64,000 bases of DNA, taken from assembly GCA_047973225.1 (NCBI GenBank), contig JBKEBQ010000043.1, positions 5,093-69,092 on the forward strand, given 5' to 3'. The stretch comes from JBKEBQ01 sp047973225. GTDB lineage: Bacteria > Bacillota_I > Bacilli_A > Erysipelotrichales > Erysipelotrichaceae. The translations under genes and the position numbers were made by a program. Every line of letters begins with the position of its first letter. The first letter of the stretch is position 1. The notes beneath the pieces are model-generated. The model did no database searches. It was not told the DNA's origin and worked only from the letters and a program-made list of their open reading frames with translations. This document shows, piece by piece, positions 1-9,058 of the stretch.

Positions 1-1001
1 TTTATGCTGATATGGAGAAATTAACTCATTTATTGATTGCAGGAGCTACAGGAAGTGGGAAAAGTGTTTGTGTAAATGCGATTGTTACATCAATTATCAT
101 GCGCGCACGCCCAGATGAAGTAAAAATTTTATTGATTGATCCTAAAAAGGTTGAATTCACACAATTTGCGAATATTCCACATCTCATTGCACCAGTTATC
201 ACAAATGCGGAAGAAGCAAGTCGAGCGTTGGAAGTTGTCGTTAAGATGATGGACGAACGTTACGATATTTTTTCTAAGATTGGAGTTCGAAACCTTAGCA
301 GTTACAATGAATTGGTTGAACGCAATCAAAATGATATGAAAAAGCTTCCGAAAATTATTGTTATCATTGATGAATTGGCAGATTTGATGCTGGTTGCCGC
401 GAAAGATGTGGAAGCGAGAATTCAAAGAATTACGCAATTGGCAAGAGCAGCGGGAATTCATTTAATTGTTGCTACCCAACGTCCAAGTGTTGATGTTATC
501 ACTGGCTTGATCAAGGCTAATATTCCAAGTAGAATCGCTTTTGCGGTATCAAGTGCGATTGATTCTCGAACGATTTTGGATCAACAAGGAGCTGAGAAGT
601 TATTGGGGAATGGGGATATGTTGTATATTCCACGTGGTGAAAATAGTCCGATTCGTGTACAGGGATGTTATGTTTCGGATAAAGAAGTTGATCGTGTCGC
701 AAAGTGTTGTGCTAGTCAAGCAAAACCACAATTTGAAGATGTGTTTGTGAATTTAGCACAAGTGGATGCTATCATGGGTGATAAAGAAGTAAATGATATA
801 CTTTATGAAGACGTTCGCCTATTCGTAATTGAGTCTGGTAAAGCGAGCACATCCTTTATTCAGCGAAAGTTTTCGATTGGATATGCAAGAGCAGCACGTT
901 TAATTGATCATTTGGAAGCAAAGGGTGTGATTGGTCCTGCGAATGGCTCAAAACCACGAGATGTATATGTAAAAAAGGAACAAGCAAAAGAGATAGAATA
1001 A
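1..1001 (+). CDS. ftsK: DNA translocase FtsK/SpoIIIE, C-terminal part (5' end outside window)
   Basis: ATP-driven DNA pump that moves chromosomal DNA through the division septum. The frame is open to the left edge of the window, so the N-terminal membrane domain and alpha part of the motor are missing here. Visible are the Walker A loop GATGSGKS near the window start, the Walker B stretch IIVIIDELADLM, the RecA-like fold segment around TQRPSVDVITGLIKANIPSR, and a C-terminal winged-helix gamma domain (ASTSFIQRKFSIGYARAARL...GSKPRDV) that in this family reads orienting DNA motifs. The first internal ATG (position 12) lies just before Walker A and is not a real start. A short hairpin follows the stop codon. 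Identification is firm; FtsK versus SpoIIIE cannot be separated from this part. Confidence 0.95.
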   Translation, partial: YADMEKLTHLLIAGATGSGKSVCVNAIVTSIIMRARPDEVKILLIDPKKVEFTQFANIPHLIAPVITNAEEASRALEVVVKMMDERYDIFSKIGVRNLSSYNELVERNQNDMKKLPKIIVIIDELADLMLVAAKDVEARIQRITQLARAAGIHLIVATQRPSVDVITGLIKANIPSRIAFAVSSAIDSRTILDQQGAEKLLGNGDMLYIPRGENSPIRVQGCYVSDKEVDRVAKCCASQAKPQFEDVFVNLAQVDAIMGDKEVNDILYEDVRLFVIESGKASTSFIQRKFSIGYARAARLIDHLEAKGVIGPANGSKPRDVYVKKEQAKEIE

Positions 1002-1022
1002 AAACTGTGTAAACAGTTTTTA
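1001..1022 (+). terminator. Weak intrinsic terminator after ftsK
   Basis: An 8-bp stem AAAACTGT/ACAGTTTT with loop GTAA starts at the last base of the stop codon and runs into a short T tract. The stem is AT-rich, so termination is probably partial. Confidence 0.5.
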
Positions 1023-1044
1023 TTCATGTTAGAAAGAGAAAGGA

Positions 1045-2328
1045 GTGTGTATTCCTTGCATACACAACAAAAACATGGCACTTAAAATTATCAAAGAAGA
1101 AAAATTTAAAGATATAACAATTAGTTTACGTTTTAAAAACAAGACAAGTAAAAAACATGTCATTATGAAAGCAATCTTGGCAGAACTGCTTGCTAGTGGG
1201 TGTGAGAAGTACCCTGATAAGCAATCGTTAAGTATGCATTTAAATCGTCTGTATGGCGCAATCTACATGAGTAGTTCTACAAGTTATGGAAATGTGCATG
1301 TATTAGAGTTTAAAACGCGGATATTACATAGTAAGTTTATTGAATATAAGCAAGATTTGCTTGGCGAACAAATTAAACTTTTAGAAAATTTCATTTTACA
1401 TCCACTTTTTAAGGATGGAATGTTTGTTGAAAAGGAATTGGAAGAGGCAAAGCGTAATATTCTACAGCATATTAAAAGAAATGAAGATGAACCAGCACAA
1501 TTTGCAGCGTATCAAGCGTCAAAATTGTTTGGTAAAGAACAAGCATTGGGGATTCAAGTCGCAAATTATATTGATGAACTTAAGGCACTTAATGTGAGTG
1601 AGGTTACACAGTATTATCATGAAATGTTGCGTGATGATAGTATCGATATTTTAGTTCTTGGTGATGTTGAAAAACAAACGTTAACAAAACATGTAAAGAC
1701 GCTATTTGCATATGACAGAATTCAAGCGATGAAGAGCTCGTACGTGTTGAAAAAAACACAAGAAAAAAAAACGTACAAATTTCATAAAGATATTTCACAG
1801 ACACATATTTTTATGATGTTTGCAACGCATCAAAATAACCAAAACGAAGATTTTTGGCAATTATATCTTGCCAATGCAATTTTGGGGATGACACCATCTT
1901 CGCTGCTTTTTCGTGAAGTAAGAGAACGTCATAGTCTATGTTATAGCGTTTATTCGAATATATTAGCATATGATGGGGCTTTGCTTATATCGACAGGAAT
2001 TGACCCCAACAATTTAGAAAAAACAATAGCGCTTATTCATGAACAAGTGGAAAAAGTTAGAAAAGGTGATTTTAGTGAACAATTATTAGAAACAACAAAA
2101 CGCGTGTTGATGAACTCTTTAAAAAATACGAAAGACGATAGCAATGCATATATTAATATGGCATATCGGAGTATGTTATTGCACAGTGAAAACACAATTG
2201 ATGATTATATTAAAATGATAGAGAGTGTGGGCAAAGAAGAAATCATGGAGAAGATGCGACAATGCGAATTATTAGGAAAAGTGATTGTTCAAAAGGAGAA
2301 CGTTGATGAAGAAAACTACGAATGCTAG
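1045..2328 (+). CDS. M16 family peptidase homologue, probably catalytically inactive (YmfF-like)
   Basis: About 420 residues of insulinase/M16 fold. The HXXEH zinc motif expected near the N-terminus is not present, as in the inactive partner subunits of paired M16 proteins; the next gene keeps the motif. It overlaps that gene by about 23 bases, which suggests translational coupling and a heterodimer, as for B. subtilis YmfF/YmfH (family knowledge). The start is unclear: AAAGGAG (1039-1045) overlaps the in-frame GTG at 1045, while the next in-frame ATG at 1075 is 29 bases from it. A well spaced TTG at 1056 is out of frame. Similarity to the family seems to begin around the ATG at 1075. Substrate unknown. 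Confidence 0.85.
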   Translation: MCIPCIHNKNMALKIIKEEKFKDITISLRFKNKTSKKHVIMKAILAELLASGCEKYPDKQSLSMHLNRLYGAIYMSSSTSYGNVHVLEFKTRILHSKFIEYKQDLLGEQIKLLENFILHPLFKDGMFVEKELEEAKRNILQHIKRNEDEPAQFAAYQASKLFGKEQALGIQVANYIDELKALNVSEVTQYYHEMLRDDSIDILVLGDVEKQTLTKHVKTLFAYDRIQAMKSSYVLKKTQEKKTYKFHKDISQTHIFMMFATHQNNQNEDFWQLYLANAILGMTPSSLLFREVRERHSLCYSVYSNILAYDGALLISTGIDPNNLEKTIALIHEQVEKVRKGDFSEQLLETTKRVLMNSLKNTKDDSNAYINMAYRSMLLHSENTIDDYIKMIESVGKEEIMEKMRQCELLGKVIVQKENVDEENYEC

Positions 2329-3580
2329 ACTGCAGGAAAGTTATGTTTGTGAAGTTTTAGATAATGGTTTGACTGTTCTTTTATGGGAAAAACCAGGTTT
2401 TCAAAAATCAAATTTCATGTTTGCTACACCTTTTGGAGGTTGTGATTCAAGACAAGTTGATGAAGAGGGAAAGATATATGAATATCCTAAAGGAATCGCA
2501 CATTTCCTAGAACACAAGATGTTTGAAACAAAAGATGGAGATGCTTTGGATACCTTTAGTAGTCTGGGTGCGGATGTAAATGCATTTACTTCTTACAATG
2601 AAACAGCATATTATTTTTCAATAACCACGGATCCTACCAAAGCTTTACACGCATTATTAGATTTTGTGCAAGAGCTTCATATTGATGAAGCATCTGTTGA
2701 AAAAGAAAAGGGAATTATCACACAAGAATTTATGCGTTTTCAACAGTCTAGTGATGCACGTTTGTTTCATGATGCGATTGCAAGCGTTTATCACGAATAT
2801 CCGTTAAAAGATGATATTTTGGGAACAAAACAAAGCATTCAAGATATATCCGTTGAGAAGTTATATGAATGTTATCATCTCAACTATCACCCATCTAGAA
2901 TGATTCTTATCGGTGTAAGTGCAATGGATCCCAAGATGCTATTGGCAGAAATAAAGAAAAATCAAGACGCGAAGACATTTACAAAAAAGATTGCACTGAA
3001 GCGTTTTCCGTATCAGGAGCCACATGAAGTTTTTGATCGAGAAGCATCTATTAGCATGGATGTTAGTACGTATAAAGTTGCGCAAGTATATAAATTTGAA
3101 GGTATACAAAATGCCCTAGAAGCGAACAAAATGGATTGGGCATTGACACTATTGTTGGACACGTTATTTTCTTCTTTATCGAATGACTATCAAACTTGGT
3201 TAGATGATGAAATTATCAATGAAACATTTTCCCATCATGTCGAGATTGCAAATGACCATGGTTTGCTTATGTTTGTGGGAGAGAGTGATAAGGTTGACGC
3301 GTTTCATACACTTATTAACGAAACATTAAAAAAAGATTTAGATATCAATGTGGAGCATTTAGAAAGTTTGAAGCGAAAATATTTTGGAAGCAATGTTCGC
3401 TCACTGAATAATTTTGAAAATATCAGTATTGGTTTTATTCGTTCTTTCTTTGAAAAGGTGGATTTCTTTGAGAGCATTTTATGCGTAAAAGACATCACTG
3501 TTGCAGATTTGCAAAAGGCAAAAGCATTGTTGGATTTAGAAAATTATTGTAAATTCACAATTGAACCTACAAAGTCTTAA
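2306..3580 (+). CDS. M16 family zinc peptidase (YmfH-like)
   Basis: Zinc metallopeptidase of the pitrilysin/M16 family, 424 aa from the ATG at 2306. The inverted zinc motif HFLEH (in GIAHFLEHKMFE) near residue 76 supplies two His ligands and the catalytic Glu; a downstream acidic ligand lies in the EKEKGIITQEF segment. AAGGAG sits 8 bases before ATG 2306, so the in-frame TTG at 2285 is less likely. It overlaps the inactive homologue upstream and ends at a strong terminator, so the two genes form a unit. Cytoplasmic, with no signal peptide seen. Physiological substrate unknown. Confidence 0.92.
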   Translation: MKKTTNARLQESYVCEVLDNGLTVLLWEKPGFQKSNFMFATPFGGCDSRQVDEEGKIYEYPKGIAHFLEHKMFETKDGDALDTFSSLGADVNAFTSYNETAYYFSITTDPTKALHALLDFVQELHIDEASVEKEKGIITQEFMRFQQSSDARLFHDAIASVYHEYPLKDDILGTKQSIQDISVEKLYECYHLNYHPSRMILIGVSAMDPKMLLAEIKKNQDAKTFTKKIALKRFPYQEPHEVFDREASISMDVSTYKVAQVYKFEGIQNALEANKMDWALTLLLDTLFSSLSNDYQTWLDDEIINETFSHHVEIANDHGLLMFVGESDKVDAFHTLINETLKKDLDINVEHLESLKRKYFGSNVRSLNNFENISIGFIRSFFEKVDFFESILCVKDITVADLQKAKALLDLENYCKFTIEPTKS

Positions 3581-3584
3581 TATA

Positions 3585-3617
3585 AAAAAAGAAGCAAGTT
3601 CATGCTTCTTTTTTATT
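3585..3617 (+). terminator. Intrinsic terminator of the M16 gene pair
   Basis: A 12-bp stem AAAAAAGAAGCA/TGCTTCTTTTTT (3585-3596/3603-3614) with a 6-base loop runs directly into T residues. Confidence 0.9.
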
Positions 3618-3692
3618 GTGTTTACCAAGTTAGACATATTTGCAAAAAAAAAATAAATCCGTATAGTAAAGTAGGGGTGCGGAAAGGAAAAG

Positions 3693-4016
3693 ATGTTAAA
3701 TCAAATTGTAATTGTTGGCAAAGTAAAAGAAATGCCCGAGTTAAAAGAAACAAATTCAAGCATTAAATATGCTCTATTGACACTTGATGTGAATCGTAAT
3801 TTCAAAAATAGTGAGGGAGTATTTGAAAGTGATACCATTGTTTGCACACTTTGGCGTGGTATTGCGGAAAGCTGTTTGGATGTTTGTGAGGTTGGATCAT
3901 TGGTTGGGATTAAAGGAAGATTACAATCTCGTAGTTATACCAATGAAGAAAATCGAACGTTTATCAACTACGAAGTGATTGCTGAAAAAGTATCCTTCCT
4001 CGATGCAAAGCAATAA
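3693..4016 (+). CDS. Small single-stranded DNA-binding (SSB-like) OB-fold protein
   Basis: 107-aa OB-fold protein beginning MLNQIVIVGKVKEMPEL, the usual SSB first strand, with later SSB features (TIVCTLWRG, GSLVGIKGRLQSRSY, YEVIAEKVSFL). It stops straight after the OB fold and lacks the disordered linker and acidic DDDIPF-like tail that recruits partner proteins in the main SSB. It is therefore more like a second, short SSB than the essential replication SSB. RBS GGAAAGG precedes the ATG. Single gene, ending in a terminator shared with convergent rpsD. Confidence 0.8.
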   Translation: MLNQIVIVGKVKEMPELKETNSSIKYALLTLDVNRNFKNSEGVFESDTIVCTLWRGIAESCLDVCEVGSLVGIKGRLQSRSYTNEENRTFINYEVIAEKVSFLDAKQ

Positions 4017-4041
4017 AAAAACGGGAATATCCCGTTTTTTT
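4015..4041. terminator. Bidirectional terminator between ssb-like gene and rpsD
   Basis: Stem AAAAACGGG/CCCGTTTTT around the centre AATAT, with A's on the left and T's on the right, so it can terminate both the plus-strand ssb-like gene and the minus-strand rpsD. It overlaps the end of the rpsD stop codon. Confidence 0.88.
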
Positions 4042-4651
4042 ATCTGTTATAGAATTCTACAATTAACAACTCGTTTACTTCGCGGTTTAATTCGTTTCTT
4101 TCTGGCAAACGAACATATTTTCCGACTTTTTTCTTTTTGTCTACATCAACAAAATCAGGTGTTCTGTAAACAGAATCAAAAGCTTCGTTAACGACGCTTA
4201 ATTCTTGAGATTTTTCTTTTAATGAAATGATATCACCAGGTTTTACTGTATAAGATGGAATATCGACTTTTTTTCCATTTACCAAAAAGTGACCATGGTT
4301 TACCAATTGTCTTGATGCTCTTCTTGTTGTAACAAAACCCATACGGTATACAACATTATCAAGTCTTGATTCTAGTAAGAATAAAAAGTTGTTACCAGTA
4401 ACACCACTCATCTTACTTGCTTTTTTAAACGTATTAAAGAATTGGCGTTCGCTAACTCCATACATAAAACGAAGTCTTTGCTTTTCTCTTAACTGCAACC
4501 CATAGTTTGTCAGCTTAATACGCTTAGTTGGTCCATGTTGACCAGGTGCATATTGGCGTTGTTTTCCTTTTGAAAATTCTTTTCCAGATTCTAGAATCGA
4601 GAAGCTTAAGCGTCTTGACGTCTTAAATACTGGTTTTGTAATTCTTGACAT
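4040..4651 (-). CDS. rpsD: 30S ribosomal protein S4
   Basis: 203-aa S4, a primary 16S rRNA-binding protein that nucleates 30S assembly. The N-terminus MSRITKPVFKTSRRLSFSIL lacks the four zinc Cys, so it is the C-minus paralogue type. The S4 RNA-binding domain (RLDNVVYRMGFVTTRRASRQ, followed by NHGHFLVNGKKVDIPSY) lies in the middle. RBS AGGAGG precedes the ATG. It stands alone on the minus strand, as in Bacilli, behind a strong promoter and a roughly 190-nt leader, which is consistent with autoregulation by S4. Confidence 0.98.
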   Translation of the reverse strand: MSRITKPVFKTSRRLSFSILESGKEFSKGKQRQYAPGQHGPTKRIKLTNYGLQLREKQRLRFMYGVSERQFFNTFKKASKMSGVTGNNFLFLLESRLDNVVYRMGFVTTRRASRQLVNHGHFLVNGKKVDIPSYTVKPGDIISLKEKSQELSVVNEAFDSVYRTPDFVDVDKKKKVGKYVRLPERNELNREVNELLIVEFYNR

Positions 4652-4838
4652 AAAAGTCCTCCTATTGTTTCTTGCATAACAATAACGTACAAATCATTGA
4701 AAAGGGTGTCTGTATTTTAGTAGTTTCGTTATATATGTATATATGTAATTTATACGAAAATGCAGCCGAATTACTCCTACTACGCAATGCGCTACAAACG
4801 CAATCTATTCAACTTTGTATGCTGCTATTATTTCATGC
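4652..4838 (-). promoter_or_regulatory. rpsD 5' leader (candidate S4-binding leader RNA)
   Basis: The deduced transcript start near 4838 leaves about 187 nt of untranslated leader, long for this gene-dense genome. rpsD leaders in Bacillus are known S4 autoregulatory elements. No detailed structure was folded here, so the function is inference. Confidence 0.5.
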
Positions 4839-4844
4839 CTTATA

Positions 4845-4873
4845 AATATAGCAAATCATTTCCATAAAGTCAA
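4845..4873 (-). promoter_or_regulatory. rpsD promoter
   Basis: On the minus strand: TTGACT (4873-4868), a 17-bp spacer and TATATT (4850-4845). Close to the vegetative sigma-A consensus. Confidence 0.75.
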
Positions 4874-4937
4874 TGGAATTCCTGTCCATATCATATAAAG
4901 GGAGTAGCAGATCGCGCTAAAAAGCAAAAAAATCTTG

Positions 4938-4966
4938 GTTACACAAATTGTAAAATATGTTACAAT
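4938..4966 (+). promoter_or_regulatory. ezrA promoter
   Basis: GTTACA, a 17-bp spacer and TACAAT at 4961-4966 with an extended TGT before the -10. Only 17 bases separate the -10 from the ezrA start codon. Confidence 0.5.
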
Positions 4967-4982
4967 TAACAAGAGGTGGATT

Positions 4983-6737
4983 ATGTCTAATTTTTTTAAT
5001 CGAATAAAAGAGACCATATCTTTTGATATAGCAGTTATGATGATTATCATTTCCATTGCGATTGTTGTTTTATCAATTGCAATTCGTTCTTTAAAAATGA
5101 ATAAAGCAAAAAAAGAATTGTCTGCATTGGAACTGAAATACAATGAATTAAAAAGTGTTCCATTGTCGTTCAAATTGAATAAAGCGGTTGCTTTATCAAA
5201 GGTGAATCGTAGTGTTGAGAGTGATGTTGTAAGTTATCAAAAAGAATTTGATGATGCACAAGTGCTGTTGAAAGAATATGCAGTTGTGTTGGCTGAAATT
5301 GATGACTACGTGTATTCAAAAAAATTGAAAAAAGCAAGTATAGCGATCGATTCTATGGTGAATGTTATTGACAAAAGCGAAGCAGCAATTCGCTCACTTG
5401 ATGTAAAATTAGATGCCATTTTGGAACAAGAAAGTACGCAAAGAGAGAATATCAATACATTAAAGTCTAGATTTAGAGAAGCAAAACGGCATTTTTTAAA
5501 TCATCGTGGGGACTATCACCAAAGTGTAGAGCATATGGAAGCTGAGATAGGTTGTATTGAGGATATGTTTACGGTTTTTGAGGAATGGATGTTTGCGAGT
5601 GAATTTAATAAAGCAAGCCAAAAACAGGCTGAAATCACTTCTGAAATTGAAGTACTTGAAAGCGAATTGGAAGTCATTCCATCTTATTATAAACAATTGA
5701 AAATTATCTTGGTGGGAGCACTAGAAGAGCTCGAATATCTTGCATCTAGTTCAAAAAGCAAGGGTGTTTACTTAAATCATTTAGAGATTGATGCACAATT
5801 GGAAGTAATGCGTGAGTTAATTAGTGAAATGTTATCAAAAGTAAGCTCTGGAAAAATTGCAAATATTCCCAAAGACATTGATGACTGTGAAGCACGTATT
5901 GTAAGTTTAAAGGAAAAAATGGATATGGAGGATCAGGCATTCACAGCAATTATGGACAAAAGTGCGCCATTGTTTGAACGAATTAAGATACTGAACCAGA
6001 CCGTTCAAAAAATCAAAGAATTATATGAGCGTGTTCATACACGGTTCGGTTTTCAAAAATTAAACGAGAATTTAACCTCATTAGAAGAAAAAATGGATAG
6101 TTTAAATGAGCAACGTTATCGCTTACAACAGGTTATGAGTGAGAAAAGCGTACCGTATTCAACACTCACTATTTCTTACGAAGAGTTGGAAAATGATGTG
6201 TATTCACTAGAAAAGAATGCAAAAGAAATCATGGAACGTTTAGAAAATGCATGTAGTGATGAGGAGCGCGCAAAACAACAACTGGTAAAATTGCAATTGT
6301 TGGTGAATGAAATGCGAATAAAGATTAAAAAAAATCGGCTACCATCGGTATCTGATAAATTCACTGAGGATTTGTTAAAGGCAAATGTGTGTATTGTTGA
6401 AATACGTGAAGTGCTAAACATTACTCCACTTCAAGTGGATTTATTAAATGCAAAATTGGAGAAAGGCATTGATTTTGTATATTCTTTATATAATGCTGTG
6501 AATAATTTAGTCGGTATGGCGGTTATGGTAGAAAATGCAATTGTCTTTGGAAATCGGTATCGTAGTGAATATGCAGAAGTTGATTCTGAGCTTATGCGCG
6601 CGGAGTTGTGTTTTAATAATGGGCAATACACAAAGTCTTTAAAAATTGCAATGAGTATTATTGAGCGTTTGCATCCTGGTGCTTATGAAAAGCTCATGAC
6701 GAAAGGTTCTTCTTTTGATGAAGCAGTGCAAGCCTAA
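4983..6737 (+). CDS. ezrA: Septation ring formation regulator EzrA
   Basis: Membrane-anchored negative regulator of FtsZ ring assembly and partner of the division machinery. 584 aa, near the usual EzrA length: a single N-terminal transmembrane helix (about residues 11-31, AVMMIIISIAIVVLSIAI), then a long coiled-coil, spectrin-like cytoplasmic domain rich in Glu, Lys and Leu. Start ATG 4983 follows AGAGGTGG. The last 20 bases overlap the cysteine desulfurase gene. The ezrA-desulfurase-thiI order is conserved in Bacillota, which supports the call for a coiled-coil protein that is otherwise weakly conserved. Confidence 0.9.
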   Translation: MSNFFNRIKETISFDIAVMMIIISIAIVVLSIAIRSLKMNKAKKELSALELKYNELKSVPLSFKLNKAVALSKVNRSVESDVVSYQKEFDDAQVLLKEYAVVLAEIDDYVYSKKLKKASIAIDSMVNVIDKSEAAIRSLDVKLDAILEQESTQRENINTLKSRFREAKRHFLNHRGDYHQSVEHMEAEIGCIEDMFTVFEEWMFASEFNKASQKQAEITSEIEVLESELEVIPSYYKQLKIILVGALEELEYLASSSKSKGVYLNHLEIDAQLEVMRELISEMLSKVSSGKIANIPKDIDDCEARIVSLKEKMDMEDQAFTAIMDKSAPLFERIKILNQTVQKIKELYERVHTRFGFQKLNENLTSLEEKMDSLNEQRYRLQQVMSEKSVPYSTLTISYEELENDVYSLEKNAKEIMERLENACSDEERAKQQLVKLQLLVNEMRIKIKKNRLPSVSDKFTEDLLKANVCIVEIREVLNITPLQVDLLNAKLEKGIDFVYSLYNAVNNLVGMAVMVENAIVFGNRYRSEYAEVDSELMRAELCFNNGQYTKSLKIAMSIIERLHPGAYEKLMTKGSSFDEAVQA

Positions 6738-7878
6738 ATATTATTTTGATTATGCGTCTACCACACCAATTGATGAGCATATTTTAGATAGTTATACAAA
6801 AGTACTACAAACATACTATGCGAATTCACAATCTGTTTATGCATTGGGTTTAGAAGTTCATCAATTGGTGGAAACGAGTCGCAAAAAAATTGCCCATATG
6901 TTATCGGTGCAAAGCGAAGAAATTATTTTCACATCAGGAGCGAGTGAAGCAAATAGCTTTGCAATCAAAGGCTTTGCGTTACAATATTCACATCGTGGTA
7001 AACACATTATTGCGAATCGCATGGAACACTCTTCAACCCTACAGGCGTTGGCGCAGTTGGCTGAAGTGTTTTCTTTTGACATTAGTTATGTTGATGTTGC
7101 AGAAGATGGTAGAATTTCTCTTGCAGAAATTCAAAAGCATATGCGTAAGGATACGATTCTTGTATGTTTGATGGCGGTTAATAATGAGATTGGTAGTAGA
7201 CAAGATATTGAAGCGATTGGTGCATACTTAAAAAAGAATAGCAGGTCTGCTTTTTTTGTTGATGGGGTTCAACAAATAGGAAAGTATCCCTTGCACCTTG
7301 AACATGTGGATTTATATACGTGGACTACACATAAACTTTATGGTGTTAAGGGTTGTGGGGTTTTAGTAAAAAAGAAAAATATTTCATTATTGCCATTGAT
7401 ACATGGAGGACAGCAAGAGTTGGGAATTCGTGGTGGAACCTTAAATGCTCCTGCATGTATTGTAGCAGCTAAAACATTGCGATTGGCAATGCAAAAAAGT
7501 GCACAACATATGGATCATGTACGTTGCTTATCCAATTTACTATATGATGAACTTTCACAGCTAGCAGAAATTGATATCAATTCTAATCAAGAAACATGTA
7601 TTCCTTATATTTTTAATTTTTCATGGACAAAAATGAATAGCGAAATTATGATGAATGCATTAAATGAGCGAAACATTTATATTTCTAGTCAAAGTGCGTG
7701 TTCATCCAAAACCAGAGAACCTTCACATACTCTTTTAGCGCTTGGTTATAGAAAACAAAGAGCATTGGCAACAATACGGATCAGTTTGTCTCATTACACA
7801 ACCAAAGAAGAAGTAGAATATTTGATTCAAAATATTAAGGAGATTGTATATGAATACACAAGCGAACATTGCGTATGA
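6718..7878 (+). CDS. Cysteine desulfurase (NifS/IscS-like), partner of ThiI
   Basis: PLP enzyme that removes sulfur from cysteine and passes the persulfide to acceptors. 386 aa from ATG 6718. Family hallmarks: N-terminal YYFDYASTTPID, the His of NRMEHSST, the PLP lysine in TTHKLYGVKG (about residue 203) and the mobile-loop catalytic Cys in QSACSSKTREPS (about residue 328). Direct overlap with thiI downstream (28 bases) indicates that it is the dedicated sulfur donor for tRNA 4-thiouridine and possibly thiamine thiazole synthesis, like B. subtilis NifZ. It overlaps ezrA upstream, so all three may be co-translated. Confidence 0.95.
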   Translation: MKQCKPKYYFDYASTTPIDEHILDSYTKVLQTYYANSQSVYALGLEVHQLVETSRKKIAHMLSVQSEEIIFTSGASEANSFAIKGFALQYSHRGKHIIANRMEHSSTLQALAQLAEVFSFDISYVDVAEDGRISLAEIQKHMRKDTILVCLMAVNNEIGSRQDIEAIGAYLKKNSRSAFFVDGVQQIGKYPLHLEHVDLYTWTTHKLYGVKGCGVLVKKKNISLLPLIHGGQQELGIRGGTLNAPACIVAAKTLRLAMQKSAQHMDHVRCLSNLLYDELSQLAEIDINSNQETCIPYIFNFSWTKMNSEIMMNALNERNIYISSQSACSSKTREPSHTLLALGYRKQRALATIRISLSHYTTKEEVEYLIQNIKEIVYEYTSEHCV

Positions 7879-9058
7879 TCATATTTTGATTCGCTTTGGT
7901 GAATTATCAACCAAAGGAAAAAACAAAAAGGATTTTATTCGTCAACTTTTCATGAATGTAAAACGTAGTTTGCAAAACTTTTCTAATATAACGATTGAAA
8001 AAGGTCATGATCGTTTGTATATTTTATTGCATGGTGAAGACCACAAACCGGTTTGCGAGCAGTTGCAATATGTATTTGGCATTTCTTCTTATTCATTGGC
8101 GATTAAAATCGATAGTGATTTGGATACGATGGTGGAAATTGCTTGCCAATTGGCACAAAAAACAGAGCACAAAACTTTTAAAATGGATACAAGAAGACAT
8201 CATAAAGCCTTTTTATACAGTAGTGATGAGATTAATCGTGCTTGTGCAAGTAAAATTCTTCAAAAGACAGAGTTGAGGGTAGATGTAAAAAAACCAGAAT
8301 TACGAATTCAAATAGAGGTGCGTGAATTTGATACGTATGTAATGACAAATCGCATCAAAGGAGCAGGAGGTTATCCTGTTGGAACTGGCGGTAAGGCAAT
8401 GGTGATGTTGTCTGGAGGAATTGATTCTCCAGTAGCTTGTTATGAAATGCAAAAACGCGGTGTGGTCGTGGAGTGTGTACATTTTGCTTCACCTCCTTAT
8501 ACATCACAGCAATCGCTTGATAAAGTAAAAAAATTAGCGTCTAGAATTGCACTATTTCAAGGACATGTGCGTCTTCATATCATAACATTTACAGATATAC
8601 AGTTAAAAATATACGAGAACTGTCCTGAAAGCTATGCTATCACAATCATGCGTAGAATGATGTATCGTTTGGCGGAGTGCTTATGTGAGAAACAACATTG
8701 TCTAGCAATTGTAAACGGCGAGAGTTTGGGGCAGGTGGCATCACAAACACTGGAAAGCATGAATGTTATTGGAAATGCATGCAACATAACGGTGTTGCGA
8801 CCACTTGCATGTAGGGATAAATTGGAAATCATTAAAATTGCGGAAAACATAGGTACCTATCAAACATCGATACTGCCATTTGAAGACTGTTGTACGATTT
8901 TTACACCAAAAAAACCAACAACAAAGCCGAAGTTGGAAAAGGCAGAGCGATTCGAAGCCAAATTTGATTTTAGGCATTACCTTGAAGAAGCACTTTTACA
9001 AATCGATTCACAAAATGTTTATGTTGAAAAGGAAAGTGATCATGGAGACTTGTTCTAA
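7850..9058 (+). CDS. thiI: tRNA 4-thiouridine synthase ThiI
   Basis: Adenylates and thiolates U8 of tRNA; it may also act in thiazole synthesis. 402 aa: ferredoxin-like/THUMP N-terminal half, then a PP-loop ATP pyrophosphatase with SGGIDSPVA at about residue 187. It ends soon after the PP-loop domain (EDCCTIFTPKKPTTKP) and has no rhodanese extension, so it needs the persulfide from the adjoining desulfurase. AAGGAG 6 bases before ATG 7850 fixes the start, inside the end of the desulfurase gene. Confidence 0.97.
   Translation: MNTQANIAYDHILIRFGELSTKGKNKKDFIRQLFMNVKRSLQNFSNITIEKGHDRLYILLHGEDHKPVCEQLQYVFGISSYSLAIKIDSDLDTMVEIACQLAQKTEHKTFKMDTRRHHKAFLYSSDEINRACASKILQKTELRVDVKKPELRIQIEVREFDTYVMTNRIKGAGGYPVGTGGKAMVMLSGGIDSPVACYEMQKRGVVVECVHFASPPYTSQQSLDKVKKLASRIALFQGHVRLHIITFTDIQLKIYENCPESYAITIMRRMMYRLAECLCEKQHCLAIVNGESLGQVASQTLESMNVIGNACNITVLRPLACRDKLEIIKIAENIGTYQTSILPFEDCCTIFTPKKPTTKPKLEKAERFEAKFDFRHYLEEALLQIDSQNVYVEKESDHGDLF

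Noticed and set aside
4935..4982. Upstream in-frame TTG extension of ezrA
   Set aside because: It runs through the promoter -10 and the RBS; ATG 4983 puts the TM helix at the usual place.
8880..9041. Long N-terminal extension of the RlmA gene
   Set aside because: It is a shadow of the end of thiI; the zinc ribbon and RBS place the start at 9042.
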